A stretch of 64,000 bases of DNA, from positions 124,001-188,000 of the forward strand of contig JAHBVR010000005.1 in NCBI GenBank assembly GCA_019637395.1, read 5' to 3'. This document shows positions 8,093 to 17,800 of the stretch, piece after piece (position 1 is the first letter of the stretch; the number at the start of each line of letters is the position of its first letter). Under the pieces are notes generated by a model, which made no database searches, had not been told where the DNA came from, and was given only the letters and a program-made list of their open reading frames with translations. Both the position numbers and the translations under genes were made by a program. The stretch is from Vulcanimicrobiota bacterium. GTDB lineage: Bacteria; Vulcanimicrobiota; Xenobia; Xenobiales; JADMJV01.

Positions 8093-8818
8093 GTGACCAA
8101 ACTCCAGGCTCCTGCCGGCCCTCAGATACCCAAGACCACTCTGCGCAGTGCCGCTCCACCTTCCGAATCGGAAACTCCACCGCCCGCCGACGGCGACAGC
8201 CTCGAACTTGGAGTCCACAAAACCGTTTCCCAGCACCTGGGCAACGCCGGCTTTGGAATCAGCTCGGTGGCCGCCTTCGGAGACGGACTTAACGCGCTGA
8301 TGAATACTGCCGCCCAAATTCCCGGGTCCGAACTGGTTCCTGGTTTGAACGTGGGCGTGGCGGCGGTGGAGGGTTACAACTCCATCAAAAAGCTGCGCGA
8401 GCACGAGCCTATCGTGGCGGCCACCTCGGCCGGCAACGCCCTGGGCACCATGGGGACCTTCCTGGGTCAGGTGGCTGCCGGCCACGCCCTGGTGGGTTGG
8501 CAGGTGGGCAGCAGCACGGCCGTGCTGGGCGTGGGCGCCGGCTTCGGAGTGCTGGCCGGCAGCCTGGGTATCGCCGCCGGCGTGGCCGAAATCAAGAAGG
8601 GTCACGAAACCCACAGCGCTCGAACCAGCGCCATGGGTTGCCTGGATATCAGTTCGGGCGTGGTCTCGCTGACCGGCGCCGCCGCGATGGCCGGCGGGGC
8701 CGCTCCTCTGGGAGTCGGTTTATTGATGCTGGCCAACCTGGTTGACCTGGCCGGCATTGGGGTTGACTATCTATGGAAAAAATGGACCCGCCCGAAGCAG
8801 ACACACGTGGATTACTGA
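8093..8818 (+). CDS. Gly/Ala-rich hydrophobic protein with Pro-rich leader, function unknown
   Basis: The frame opens at ATG 8021, but that start is 6 nt from the divergent chrA start, leaving no room for a promoter. The GTG at 8093 gives a 241-residue protein beginning MTKLQAPAGPQIPKT, which matches the leader of other genes here. Residues about 15-40 are Pro/Ser/Glu-rich and contain LRSAAPP, also found in the neighbouring SecA paralogue. The rest has several long Gly/Ala-rich hydrophobic stretches (about 90-200), the composition seen in pore-forming toxins and membrane-inserting effectors, and ends in a basic tail. No family is recognised. The 3' end overlaps the convergent secA-like gene by 7 bp. 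A similar protein lies at 39325-40374. Confidence 0.6.
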   Translation: MTKLQAPAGPQIPKTTLRSAAPPSESETPPPADGDSLELGVHKTVSQHLGNAGFGISSVAAFGDGLNALMNTAAQIPGSELVPGLNVGVAAVEGYNSIKKLREHEPIVAATSAGNALGTMGTFLGQVAAGHALVGWQVGSSTAVLGVGAGFGVLAGSLGIAAGVAEIKKGHETHSARTSAMGCLDISSGVVSLTGAAAMAGGAAPLGVGLLMLANLVDLAGIGVDYLWKKWTRPKQTHVDY

Positions 8819-11310
8819 GGCGGGGGCGGAGCCATCGGGCGAGCCGAGAGGAATCCGTGCAAAGTACGCGCGGCCACGCCGTCGAGCATCGACTCAAAGG
8901 CTTCGTGGGCCTTCTTCTCGTACATCTGCAGCGGGTTTTCTTCTTGCGAAGCCTCCCAGCGATTGCCTTCACGCAGTTCGTCTAGCCTGGAAATCTGCTC
9001 CATCCACTCTCGGTCCAGGGCGCGCAGGTAAACGGCCGAGAGAATTTGCGGCAGCACAGAGCCCATTTGCCTGCCCTGCTCAGACACCGCTTTCTCCAAC
9101 TCGACTTTGAGCCAGCCTTTCTGGGTCGACGCTTCTATCGGGGGCTGCGGATAGCCCAACAGGTAATTGGCTTCCTGATTGCGCTTGGACGGATCCACGT
9201 CATTCATGCGAGACTCATAACGTTCGACCGCCTTGTCGATCCATTCGGGAAGTTCGTCCTTGAGTTCGATTCCGTCCAGAGCGGCGTCGCGGGCCGCGTA
9301 AACCAGCCCGCGTTGCTTATTCACCACTCCATCATACTTGAGGCTAAATTCGCGGAGCTCCAGGCTCTTGTCGTCGGCGTGCTGCTGGGCGCGGCGCACC
9401 ATCTCCTCCGGCTCCAGCTTCGCCTTGGAGTCCAGGTGTAGGCGGAAAAGTTCATCTTCTTTACTCAGATAGAACTGGCTGGAGCCCGGGTCGCCTTGGC
9501 GACCGGCGCGGCCGGCCAGTTGCTCGTCGATGCGGCGCGCTTCGTGGCGCTCACTGCCGAGCACGGCCAGGCCACCGAGGGCAACCACCTGAGCCTTCTG
9601 GTTGGCGTCGGCACCCAGTTTGATATCGGTACCGCGACCGGCCATGTTGGTGGCTACCGTGACCGCTCCCAGATGGCCGGCCCTGGCGATAATATCGGCC
9701 TCGGCCGGGATATTCTTGGCGTTGAGCACCTGGTGAGGAATACCCCGCTCCTTGAGCATGCGCGAAAAGTCTTCGGAGCGCTCGATAGAGCGGGTTCCCA
9801 GCAAGACGGGCCGCCCTGACTTGTGGAGTCTGGCCACTTCATCGGCCAGCGCTCGATCGCGCTCTTTACCGGTATTGAACATCAGATCCGGCAGATCTTG
9901 ACGAATCACAGGCTTGTGGGTAGGCACCGTCTGCACGTCAAGTCCATAGACCTGTCCAAATTCCTGGCGTGAGGACAGGCCCGTGCCCGTCATGCCGGCC
10001 AGTTTTCCATACATGCGCAGGTAATTCGGATAGGTGATCGAGGCCATGGTCAGCATTCCGTCGCCCGGAACCAATCCTTCGGAGGCTTCAATGGCCTGGT
10101 GCAGCCCTTCGGAGAAACGATGACCCGGCTTGGGACGGCCGGTGAATTCGTCGATGAGGACGACTTCCTGGCCGGTGTTGAGGTAGTGTACGCCGGGCTG
10201 GAACAGAGCCCGCGCCTGCACGGCCGACTGCAAATAGGAAACGAGTTCTTCGTTCTTGGCGCTGTAGAGGTCGCCCAGGCCCAAGATTTTTTCGACTCGG
10301 TCCAGGCCTTCTTCGGTCAGCCAGGCCTGACGGGTCTTCTTGTCCGACTGAAAATCCACGCCTTCCTTCAGATGTTTGACCACGGTGGCCATGACGCGGG
10401 CGGGCTTGGGGTCCTCGGGCAGGTTGGAGGAAATCACCAGCGGTGTGTTGGCTTCATCCAGCAGCACCTTGTCGGCCTCGTCCACCAGCGCGAAGACCTT
10501 CGAAAGATCGCGGCTGACGCGCTGGTCGGGATTTTGGGTAAGGTGGTCCTCCAGGTATTGGAAGCCGAACTCCGAGGCGGTGCCGTAGACCACGTCGCAT
10601 TGGTTGGCCGCCTGGCGCTGACCGTCGGGAAGGTCTCGGGAAACCACGCTGCTGCTCAAGCCCAGCCGGATGAAGACCGGCTCCAGCGTATCGCGGTCGC
10701 GTTGCGCCAGATAGTCGTTGGCCGTGATGATATGCACCCCATCACCGCTCAGGGCGTGCAAATAGGCGGGCATAACCTCCATCAGGGTCTTGCCCTCGCC
10801 CGTCTTCATCTCCACGATGCAGCCCTGATGGGCCAGGGCGGCGCCCAGCACCTGCTTGTCATTGGCGCTCAGCCCGGTGGCGCGGCGCGCCGTTTCACGG
10901 GCCACCGCATAGGCTTCGACCAGCAGGTCGTCCAATGAGGCTCCGGCTTTCAGGCGCTGGCGGAACTCCTGAGTTTTGGCCTTGAGTTGCTCGTCACTGA
11001 AGGCCTGTATGGAAGTGCCCAGCGCCAAAACGTCTCGGGCTGCTCGTTGGGCTTTCTCAAGCTGGGAAGTGCGGCCGCTTAACCAATCGACCAGGCTGCC
11101 GCCCAGACCGGTCAGCTTGCCCAGCGTTTGGCTGAGGGTGCTGACCAGCCCCTGAGTCGGTGAGGCTTGCGTGATCGCCGGAAAGGCAGGCGCGGAGGTC
11201 ACCGTGGGAACGGTGCCTCCGTAACCATCTGCTGGCTTCGAAGGAGCCGCCGCCTGTTTGACGGGCGGCGGGGCCGCCGAGCGCAACCGACTCTGCGGAT
11301 TGATTTTCAA
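8812..11310 (-). CDS. SecA paralogue (SecA2-like) with N-terminal extension
   Basis: A TTG start at 11310 with AAGGA 7 nt upstream gives 832 residues. After about 85 extra residues rich in Pro/Ala/Ser (MKINPQSRLRSAAPP...), the SecA core follows: Walker A MKTGEGKT (168-175), ITANDYLAQRD, Walker B with DEAD (277-280), LLDEANTPLVIS, the preprotein-binding region, TNMAGRGTDIKLG and GRAGRQGDPGSSQFYLS, then a helical scaffold/wing part. The C-terminal Cys-rich SecB/phospholipid-binding tail is absent; the end is FLSARPMAPPPPQ. SecA2 proteins drive export of selected substrates and usually lack this tail. It is preceded by a small gene with a glycine zipper (10-nt gap). Whether it is the only SecA in the genome cannot be seen; the unusual ends argue for an accessory role. 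Confidence 0.9.
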   Translation of the reverse strand: MKINPQSRLRSAAPPPVKQAAAPSKPADGYGGTVPTVTSAPAFPAITQASPTQGLVSTLSQTLGKLTGLGGSLVDWLSGRTSQLEKAQRAARDVLALGTSIQAFSDEQLKAKTQEFRQRLKAGASLDDLLVEAYAVARETARRATGLSANDKQVLGAALAHQGCIVEMKTGEGKTLMEVMPAYLHALSGDGVHIITANDYLAQRDRDTLEPVFIRLGLSSSVVSRDLPDGQRQAANQCDVVYGTASEFGFQYLEDHLTQNPDQRVSRDLSKVFALVDEADKVLLDEANTPLVISSNLPEDPKPARVMATVVKHLKEGVDFQSDKKTRQAWLTEEGLDRVEKILGLGDLYSAKNEELVSYLQSAVQARALFQPGVHYLNTGQEVVLIDEFTGRPKPGHRFSEGLHQAIEASEGLVPGDGMLTMASITYPNYLRMYGKLAGMTGTGLSSRQEFGQVYGLDVQTVPTHKPVIRQDLPDLMFNTGKERDRALADEVARLHKSGRPVLLGTRSIERSEDFSRMLKERGIPHQVLNAKNIPAEADIIARAGHLGAVTVATNMAGRGTDIKLGADANQKAQVVALGGLAVLGSERHEARRIDEQLAGRAGRQGDPGSSQFYLSKEDELFRLHLDSKAKLEPEEMVRRAQQHADDKSLELREFSLKYDGVVNKQRGLVYAARDAALDGIELKDELPEWIDKAVERYESRMNDVDPSKRNQEANYLLGYPQPPIEASTQKGWLKVELEKAVSEQGRQMGSVLPQILSAVYLRALDREWMEQISRLDELREGNRWEASQEENPLQMYEKKAHEAFESMLDGVAARTLHGFLSARPMAPPPPQ

Positions 11311-11320
11311 GAAGAGATCC

Positions 11321-11905
11321 TTACCAGGTGCGGCACTGGTAGTGATCGGTGGAGACGTACCAGCCGCCCTGCGAGTTGGGACAGATCAGTCTTCCATAGT
11401 TATCGTAGAAGGGCTGCTGCACCTGCTGCGGATATTGCGGGTACTGGGGCTGGGTGGGCGGATAGTAGACGGGCGGGGGAGCCTGGTTGGCGATGGCGCC
11501 GCCGATGATGGCTCCGAGAATGACGCCGCCGATAACGGCCCCGGCGTTGTTGCCACCGCCGCGATGGTGGCGATGATTGTAGCCGTGGTTGTAACCGCCG
11601 CGGGGGCCATAGCCGCCGTTGCGATAGCGAGTTTGGGCCTGGGCGCTGCCGGCGCCGAACAGACTGACGGCGGCCGTGGCCAGGCCGGTGGCGGCCAGAA
11701 CGGCTTTGCTGGTGCCGGAGAGGCCGGTTTTGACCTCCTTGGACTCGGCGGCGGGGGCGTTTTCCTCGGCGCGAGCTTCGATGGTGCTCAGGTCCGGCAA
11801 AGAATCAAGGGGAGATTGAGGAGCTTCGGCCGGCGCGGCGGCGGGCTTGCCGGCCGGAAGCGAAGTCGTCCGAAGGGTGGGCTGGGAGTTAAGGGCGCTC
11901 AACAT
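11321..11905 (-). CDS. glycine-zipper membrane protein with internal signal-like segment
   Basis: The start at ATG 11905 (GGAGG 11 nt upstream) is preferred over the longer frame. The 194-residue product has a polar Pro/Ala/Glu-rich N-terminus of about 65 residues (MLSALNSQPTLRTTSLP...), then a hydrophobic run ending GAGSAQAQ, which looks like a signal-peptide h-region with an A-x-A site but placed far inside. A Gly/Tyr/His/Arg-rich linker follows, then a two-helix glycine zipper (AGAVIGGVILGAIIGG) and a Pro/Tyr/Gln-rich tail with two Cys near the end. Glycine-zipper proteins insert in the envelope or oligomerise in membranes. It lies 10 nt upstream of the secA paralogue in the same direction, so a link to that system is likely. 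Confidence 0.65.
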   Translation of the reverse strand: MLSALNSQPTLRTTSLPAGKPAAAPAEAPQSPLDSLPDLSTIEARAEENAPAAESKEVKTGLSGTSKAVLAATGLATAAVSLFGAGSAQAQTRYRNGGYGPRGGYNHGYNHRHHRGGGNNAGAVIGGVILGAIIGGAIANQAPPPVYYPPTQPQYPQYPQQVQQPFYDNYGRLICPNSQGGWYVSTDHYQCRTW

Positions 11906-12013
11906 AACTGCGTGTGACCTCCAAACAGGTTCTATGTGTGTATGCTGGCAGTTTAGTCTCAGGAGCGAAAAAAGAGCTGAAGAACTTGTGAACAAACAGA
12001 CGGGGGTGGATGT

Positions 12014-13153
12014 TCAGTCCTTCAGGGCTTCGCGCAATGCATAGATGTTGGGTGTGACCATTTCGATGCCGGCCTCGTGGCAGCAGTCCAGGATGCGGCG
12101 GCGCAGGGCGGAGTAGATGTCGAGCATGCGCTCAGGACGGTTCACCGCCACATTGAGTTCATAGAGTACCCAGCTTCCTTCGAGTCTTTCGTGGAGCACG
12201 AAGGGCGCCGGCTGGAGGAGCCAGCCTCCCTCTTCGCCGGGCTGGCTGGCTGCCTGGAGCAGCACGTCCACCACTCGCTGAGCGGGGACCTCGTATCCCA
12301 GAGTGATGCCGATGTGGAAGAGCAGGCCTCCTTCGCGGGCGCTACTGCTGTAGTTGACCACGTTCCCTCGCATGACGGTCTGGTTGGGAATGGTGATTTC
12401 CTCATTTTTGAAGTTGCGGATGCGGGTGACCAGCAGGGTGCGTTCCATCACCACTCCGGTGAACTCTCCGATCTTGACCACGTCCTGGATGTGAAAGGCG
12501 TTGCTGTAAGTGAGCGACAGACCACTGATGAGATTGGTCATGGCCTGCCCCGACCCCAGCGAGAGCAGGACGCCTACCAGGAACGAAGCTCCCCGGAAGA
12601 CCGGAGAGGCGGCTCCGGGCAAAAGCGGGAGAATGATGGAGAAGGTCACCAGTAGCGTCAGGGCCAGCACGATCTGGCGGGTGGGCTGGGCCCAGTGGCG
12701 GCTAAAGCCGGGCAAGGTGACGTCTCCTCGTTCCACGGCGGAGAACAACAATTGATTGAGCTTCAGGACTCCCCGGGTCAGCAGCAAGGTAACCAGAATA
12801 GTGAGTAGATTCGGAAGATAGTTCCAGCAAGAGAGGAGAACGGAGAGCAGCCGTGTCTTGAGCCATTCAAGGGCCTGCCGGGCGATCTGGTCGGTTTCTG
12901 GATATTGGGTGCCGAGCAAAGTAAGCGCTACGCTCAACAAAGTCAGGCGTAAAGTCCAGTGCACCACCCGGAAACAGCCGCGCAGGCAACTGCGCAGCCA
13001 GCTGCCCGACAGTAAGGTTACTTTTTGCAGACGCAAGTCCTGAAGTCTGGGCTCGATCCGAGCCCGCAGGCGGCTGGAGAAGACGATGAAGCTCAGGTCC
13101 AGCACCAGCAATGGTACCAGGGCCTGCAAAAGCAAGCGGGTGGCGGAATTCAC
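12014..13153 (-). CDS. MscS-family mechanosensitive channel
   Basis: A GTG start gives 379 residues. Five or so membrane segments occupy residues about 5-200; the last pore-type helix (FRGASFLVGVLLSLGSGQAMTNLISGL) carries the Gly/Ala pattern of MscS TM3. The beta domain follows (YSNAFHIQDVVKIGEFTGVVMERTLLVTRIRNFKNEEITIPNQTV), including the E-I-T-I-P-N-Q signature, then the alpha/beta C-terminal domain. These channels release solutes on hypo-osmotic shock. The N-terminal membrane part is longer than in E. coli MscS (286 residues), as in MscS-like paralogues. It stands alone, with short flanking gaps. Confidence 0.9.
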   Translation of the reverse strand: MNSATRLLLQALVPLLVLDLSFIVFSSRLRARIEPRLQDLRLQKVTLLSGSWLRSCLRGCFRVVHWTLRLTLLSVALTLLGTQYPETDQIARQALEWLKTRLLSVLLSCWNYLPNLLTILVTLLLTRGVLKLNQLLFSAVERGDVTLPGFSRHWAQPTRQIVLALTLLVTFSIILPLLPGAASPVFRGASFLVGVLLSLGSGQAMTNLISGLSLTYSNAFHIQDVVKIGEFTGVVMERTLLVTRIRNFKNEEITIPNQTVMRGNVVNYSSSAREGGLLFHIGITLGYEVPAQRVVDVLLQAASQPGEEGGWLLQPAPFVLHERLEGSWVLYELNVAVNRPERMLDIYSALRRRILDCCHEAGIEMVTPNIYALREALKD

Positions 13154-13283
13154 CGGACGTGATTTCCAACTCCCGCCGGGGTCTCATTTTTTCAAACGAG
13201 AAAAAGTCGACTACCATGCATTCGAGATCGTCTCCGAGACGGGGATATTTTGTTGGGAAGCGCTCCCACGCGAACCTTAATTC

Positions 13284-14705
13284 CTAATAATAAGTCCACC
13301 AATTCCACCAGGTTTCTTTGACTCCATAGCGTCCCGGCGTGCGGTAGACGGTTTGATATTTTTCCAGGCCTTGCGCGTTGCGCCAGAACAGATCGAAGCG
13401 ATAGTTGATGTTACCGATGATATTGGTCCAGAATATATCGATGTAGGGTGTGGCCTGATCATAAGTGTACCATTTCGTATAACGCTGGGTGTAGTCGTTG
13501 ACCGCGTAGACGTCTACTTTGTAGAGTCGGTAGCCGTCGAGCGGGTCCATGACGCGCACATTGATGACCGAGCGCGGGCCGTACATCTTGGCCGTGGGAT
13601 GGGAACTGTTGCCCACCACCGTCCACCCAATGTCCAGCGGGGAAAAGTCGCGGTAGCGAAGGCTGACCTTGTGTTGCCCCGCCGATAGCTGATTGATGTA
13701 GATAAGGCCATACTTATCGGTGACTCCGGCGTACTTGCCGTCTACCCAGGCCTGAGCCCGCGCCAGTGGCTGATTGTCCTCGGACACAACCTTGAGGGTG
13801 TAGGGCACTCTGGTTCCCGGGGCGGCGATCCAGGCGCCCCCCGAGGCGCCGGCCGCGGTGGCGGCGCGCATCGGAATTCGCGGGGTGGCGGCGCCGCTGG
13901 CGACCAGGATCAGCGAGTCGCCCGAAACATTGGCGGGAAGAAGGAAACGGATGCGTTTGTCGGTCCACTCCTGAATGGAGGCGGCGGGAATCTCCTGGCC
14001 TCCCACCAACAGCCGGCCCTCCTCGGCCGGACCAAAGTTGCTTCCCGACAAAACCTGCTCTTGCTTGTTGTTCTGGGTCAGTTGCTGGACCACCGGCACG
14101 TCGCCGGGCCGATTGACGCGGAGGCGCACGGGGCGCTTGGCGAAGACCCAGTAGGCCGCTCCCGGGTCCCATTCTGAACCGGGTCCCAGCGCCTTGATCT
14201 GATCGCCCTGAAGCATTTTGGAATCGATCCAGTCGGGACTGATTTCCTCCCAGATGCGGTTGAATTCGGTGTCGTCGCTGGCGGTCACTTGGGACAGTAG
14301 TAACGGTTGCGTGTCCGGCGAGCCGACCATGTTCCAGCCTTTGTCTAGAGAAATCGTACAATCCGTGTCTTGCAGTTGACCCCAGGCCCAGGCCTGCCCG
14401 TCCTCGCGGGCGTAAGTCCAATAGGCTTTGCCTGGCTGGCTGTCGACGGGACTGAGCGTCTTGCCGGAAGCGGGGTCTACCAGCGCCTCCAGGCCCTGGT
14501 AGGCCACTACTTTTTGAAAAGGAAAGGAGAGACTGTTCCAGCCGGCCTTGAGGTCATAACGTTGCGCCAATCCCGTCGAGGGGATACTCACGCGCAGCGG
14601 TAGCGGCAACGCGGCGGGTGGCTGAGCGGGCGGCTGAGGCTGTCCCGAAGCCGCCAACTGCAGCGAAATCCATGTGAGGGCGACCGTGCAACCGCGAAAA
14701 ACCAT
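13284..14705 (-). CDS. secreted surface protein with GWN repeats and an IPT/TIG-like domain
   Basis: The 473-residue protein begins with a signal peptide (MVFRGCTVALTWISLQLAASG) and a Pro-rich linker. Two short repeats, KAGWNSLSFPF (near 53) and DKGWNMVGSPD (near 123), are of the type found in large bacterial surface proteins, with A-Y-W modules between them. A region about 205-270 (VLSGSNFGPAEEGRLLVGG, RIRFLLPANVSGDSLILVA) resembles an IPT/TIG immunoglobulin-like domain. Residues about 295-350 (ARAQAWVDGKYAGVTDKYGLIYI) resemble a carboxypeptidase-regulatory-like/PEGA fold. The C-terminus is aromatic-rich (ETWWNWWTYY). No enzyme motif is seen; an adhesin or surface-layer role is plausible. 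It is divergent from the giant TPR gene; the 150-bp gap contains two TGTCACA copies. Confidence 0.7.
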   Translation of the reverse strand: MVFRGCTVALTWISLQLAASGQPQPPAQPPAALPLPLRVSIPSTGLAQRYDLKAGWNSLSFPFQKVVAYQGLEALVDPASGKTLSPVDSQPGKAYWTYAREDGQAWAWGQLQDTDCTISLDKGWNMVGSPDTQPLLLSQVTASDDTEFNRIWEEISPDWIDSKMLQGDQIKALGPGSEWDPGAAYWVFAKRPVRLRVNRPGDVPVVQQLTQNNKQEQVLSGSNFGPAEEGRLLVGGQEIPAASIQEWTDKRIRFLLPANVSGDSLILVASGAATPRIPMRAATAAGASGGAWIAAPGTRVPYTLKVVSEDNQPLARAQAWVDGKYAGVTDKYGLIYINQLSAGQHKVSLRYRDFSPLDIGWTVVGNSSHPTAKMYGPRSVINVRVMDPLDGYRLYKVDVYAVNDYTQRYTKWYTYDQATPYIDIFWTNIIGNINYRFDLFWRNAQGLEKYQTVYRTPGRYGVKETWWNWWTYY

Positions 14706-14855
14706 GGAAATCTCTTTTCCTCAGCGGGCAGGCGCTCCTTGCCAAGAGGGAAAATGTCACAGACGGTCAACATCAATGCTGTCACATTGAGGTGGTCTAG
14801 GATGCCCGAAAAAGGCTCAGGACTTCCCAGAATGTGATGCTTGGAGGACGTGACG

Positions 14856-17800
14856 GTGTCGGGTGCGCTACAAATGGAAGCTAATGCCGCTTTTGAGCAG
14901 GGCGACTGGGATCAAGCCATTGAGGGCTATACCAAGGCTTTAGAAGCCGATCCGAACGATGCCGAGTCCTGCCGTCGCCTGGCCGATACTCGGGCCATTC
15001 GCGGCAACCTCAACCTGGTTGTCGATACCTACCTTCAGTTGATGGATATCCTGTGCGCCCAGAGCAATTATCAAGCCGCGCTCCAGGTGGCTGACTGGGT
15101 CAAGTGCATCAAGCCCGAGTCCGACGCGGTCCGCGCCAAGACCGTCGATATTTATATCAAGCTGGGCGACATGGCCAAAGTCGTGCAGCACTCTATGGAA
15201 TTGGCCCGTCTCTACATCGAACTGGGACAGGGCGAAAGCGCTATCTCTCTGCTTATCGAGGCTCAGAAGGCCGATCCGGGCAATCTGGAAATCGGTCTGG
15301 AGCTGGCCGAGACCTACGTCAGTCAGGGACATATGCAAGAAGGCGCCAAGCAGTACCGGCATATGGGTCACGTGCTGGTCGATCAGGGAAATCTGGAACG
15401 CGCCTCGGAAGCCTTCCGCCGCCTCAAATTGATCGCTCCGGACGATGCCGGCATTTTGCTTACGCTGGGCAATATTTACGTGGAGCTCAAGCGCTACAAT
15501 GAAGCCGAGCAGGAATATCGTTCCATCCTGCGCCACAACCTCAATCACGAGGAAGCTCTGTTGGCGCTGGGTCGCGTCTGTCAGCTCAAGTGTCAATGGC
15601 GCGACGCCATCCTCGCCTTCAATCGAATCCTCAACATTAACCCTGGCGAAGTCACGGCCAAAGAGCGCCTGGGTGAGCTCTATCAGCAGCAGAGTCTCAT
15701 TCAGGACGCCATCAAGTACTATTTGTTGGCCGCTCAGGCCTATTTTGAAATCGAAGAGCGCGATCGCGCCATTCGCCTCTATCAGATCGTGTTGGGCCTG
15801 GATCCCTCTCATCCTACGGCTGTCCGGGAACTGACCAATCTCGAAGCACCGCTGGTGGGCATTCGCAACGAAGCCATCGAGCCTCCCACGCCGCGCCCCG
15901 AGAAGGTTTCCGCTAGCGAGGCGCCGGCTGCGGGTGCGCGTGAAGGTGGCTCTCTGGCTGCCGGTCTGGTGGCCAGAGGGGAAGAGGGCGGCGGTGGCGG
16001 CCGCAGCGGTATGCTGCGGCGTACGGCCGGTGCGGCCAAGACTCCCGGTAAAGCTCCTTTGGCCGGCAAACCCAAGCTGGGTGAAGGCAAGCCGCAACTC
16101 GGCGGCGGTGGCGCTACCAAACAAGGGCTTTTCCGTTCGGGTGCGGGCGGAGGCGGTGATAAACCGATGCTCAGTCGCCGTGGTGCTAAAAAGGTCGAAG
16201 ATACCATTGAAGACTCGGTGGGAGCGTCTTCCAATGAAATGGTCATGCCGGCCGCTCCCCAGCGGTCCATGATGGCTCCTTCGGGTGGGGAGGGACTGGG
16301 TTCTCCGCCTGATGACGCCGCCTTTGCCCCCGCGGGCGGCCACGACCCCTTCGCCGCCGCCGGTAGCCACGATCCTTTTGCCTCGGCCCACACGGTGGAT
16401 CCGTTCGCCGCTGCGGAGAGCGGCGGCTTCGGCGTGGCCGCAGACCCCTTTGCTGGCGAGGGAGATCCTTTTGCTGCGGCTGACCCCTTCGCGGTCGGCA
16501 ACGATCCCTTCGCCGCTGCTGGGGATCCCTTCGCCGCTGCTGGGGATCCCTTCGCCGCTGCCGGCGATCCCTTCGCCCCCGGCAACGATCCTTTCGCTGC
16601 CCAGGCCGCGCCAGTCGATCCTTTTGCCGCTCAGGCGGACCCTTTCGCCAACGCGGCGGATCCCTTCGCGAGCGCCCCAGCGGCGGGTGATCCCTTCGCC
16701 GGCCAGTCCGCTCATGATCCCTTTGCGGCGAGTTCCGCGGACCCATTCGCGGCGCCCGCCGAGCCGTTCGCTGTTCAGGCGGACCCTTTCGCTTCCGCGG
16801 GCCAAGACCCGTTTGCAGCCCCTGCTCACGACCCGTTTGCGGCTCCGGCGCACGACCCGTTCGGAGCTGCGGCCTCCGACTCGTTGGCCGCTTCGGCCCA
16901 AAACCCGTTCGGCACACCGGCCGCGTCTCCGGCCAATCACGATCCGTTCGCTGCCTCGGCCGACCCTTTTGGATCTCCAGCGGCAGATCCATTCGCAGTC
17001 CCGGCTGCTGACCCGTTTGGCGCTCCCGCCCAGGACCCTTTTGCTGCCCCTGCGGACCCGTTCGCTGCGACCGCCGACCCCTTTGCGGCTCCGGCCGCCG
17101 ATTCGTTTGCCGCCCCCGCTCAGGACCCGTTCGCCGCAACCAACGACCCGTTCGGGGCCCCGGCCAGCGACCCGTTTGCGGCTCCGGCTGCCGACCCGTT
17201 CGGCGCCCCCGCCCAGGACCCGTTCGCCGCGACCAGCGACCCGTTTGCGGCTCCGGCTGCCGACCCGTTCGGCGCCCCTGCCCAGGACCCGTTCGCCGCG
17301 ACCAGCGACCCGTTTGCGGCTCCGGCTGCCGACCCGTTCGGCGCCCCCGCTCAGGATCCGTTCGCCGCGAGCACCGACCCGTTTGCGGCTCCGGCTGCCG
17401 ACCCGTTCGGCGCCCCCGCTCAGGATCCGTTCGCCACGACCGCCGACCCGTTTGCGGCTCCGGCCGTGGACCCATTCGGCGCCCCCGCTCAGGACCCGTT
17501 TGCCGCGACCAGCGACCCGTTTGGTGCCCCGGCCAACGACCCGTTTGCGTCTCCGGCTGCGGACCCGTTTGCCGCGACCGCCGACCCGTTTGCGGCCCCG
17601 GCTGCGGACCCGTTTGCCGCGACCGCCGACCCGTTTGCGGCTCCGGCTGCGGACCCGTTCGCCGCGACCGCCGACCCGTTTGCGGCTCCGGCTGCCGACC
17701 CATTCGGCGCCCCCGCTCAGGATCCGTTCGCCACGACCGCTGACCCGTTTGCGGCTCCGGCTGCGGACCCGTTTGCCGCTCCAACTGTTGACCCGTTCGC

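Noticed and set aside
13154-13283. Short GC-rich hairpins (for example TGGGA/TCCCA) as a terminator
   Set aside because: No T-run follows on the relevant strand and arms are only 5-6 bp.
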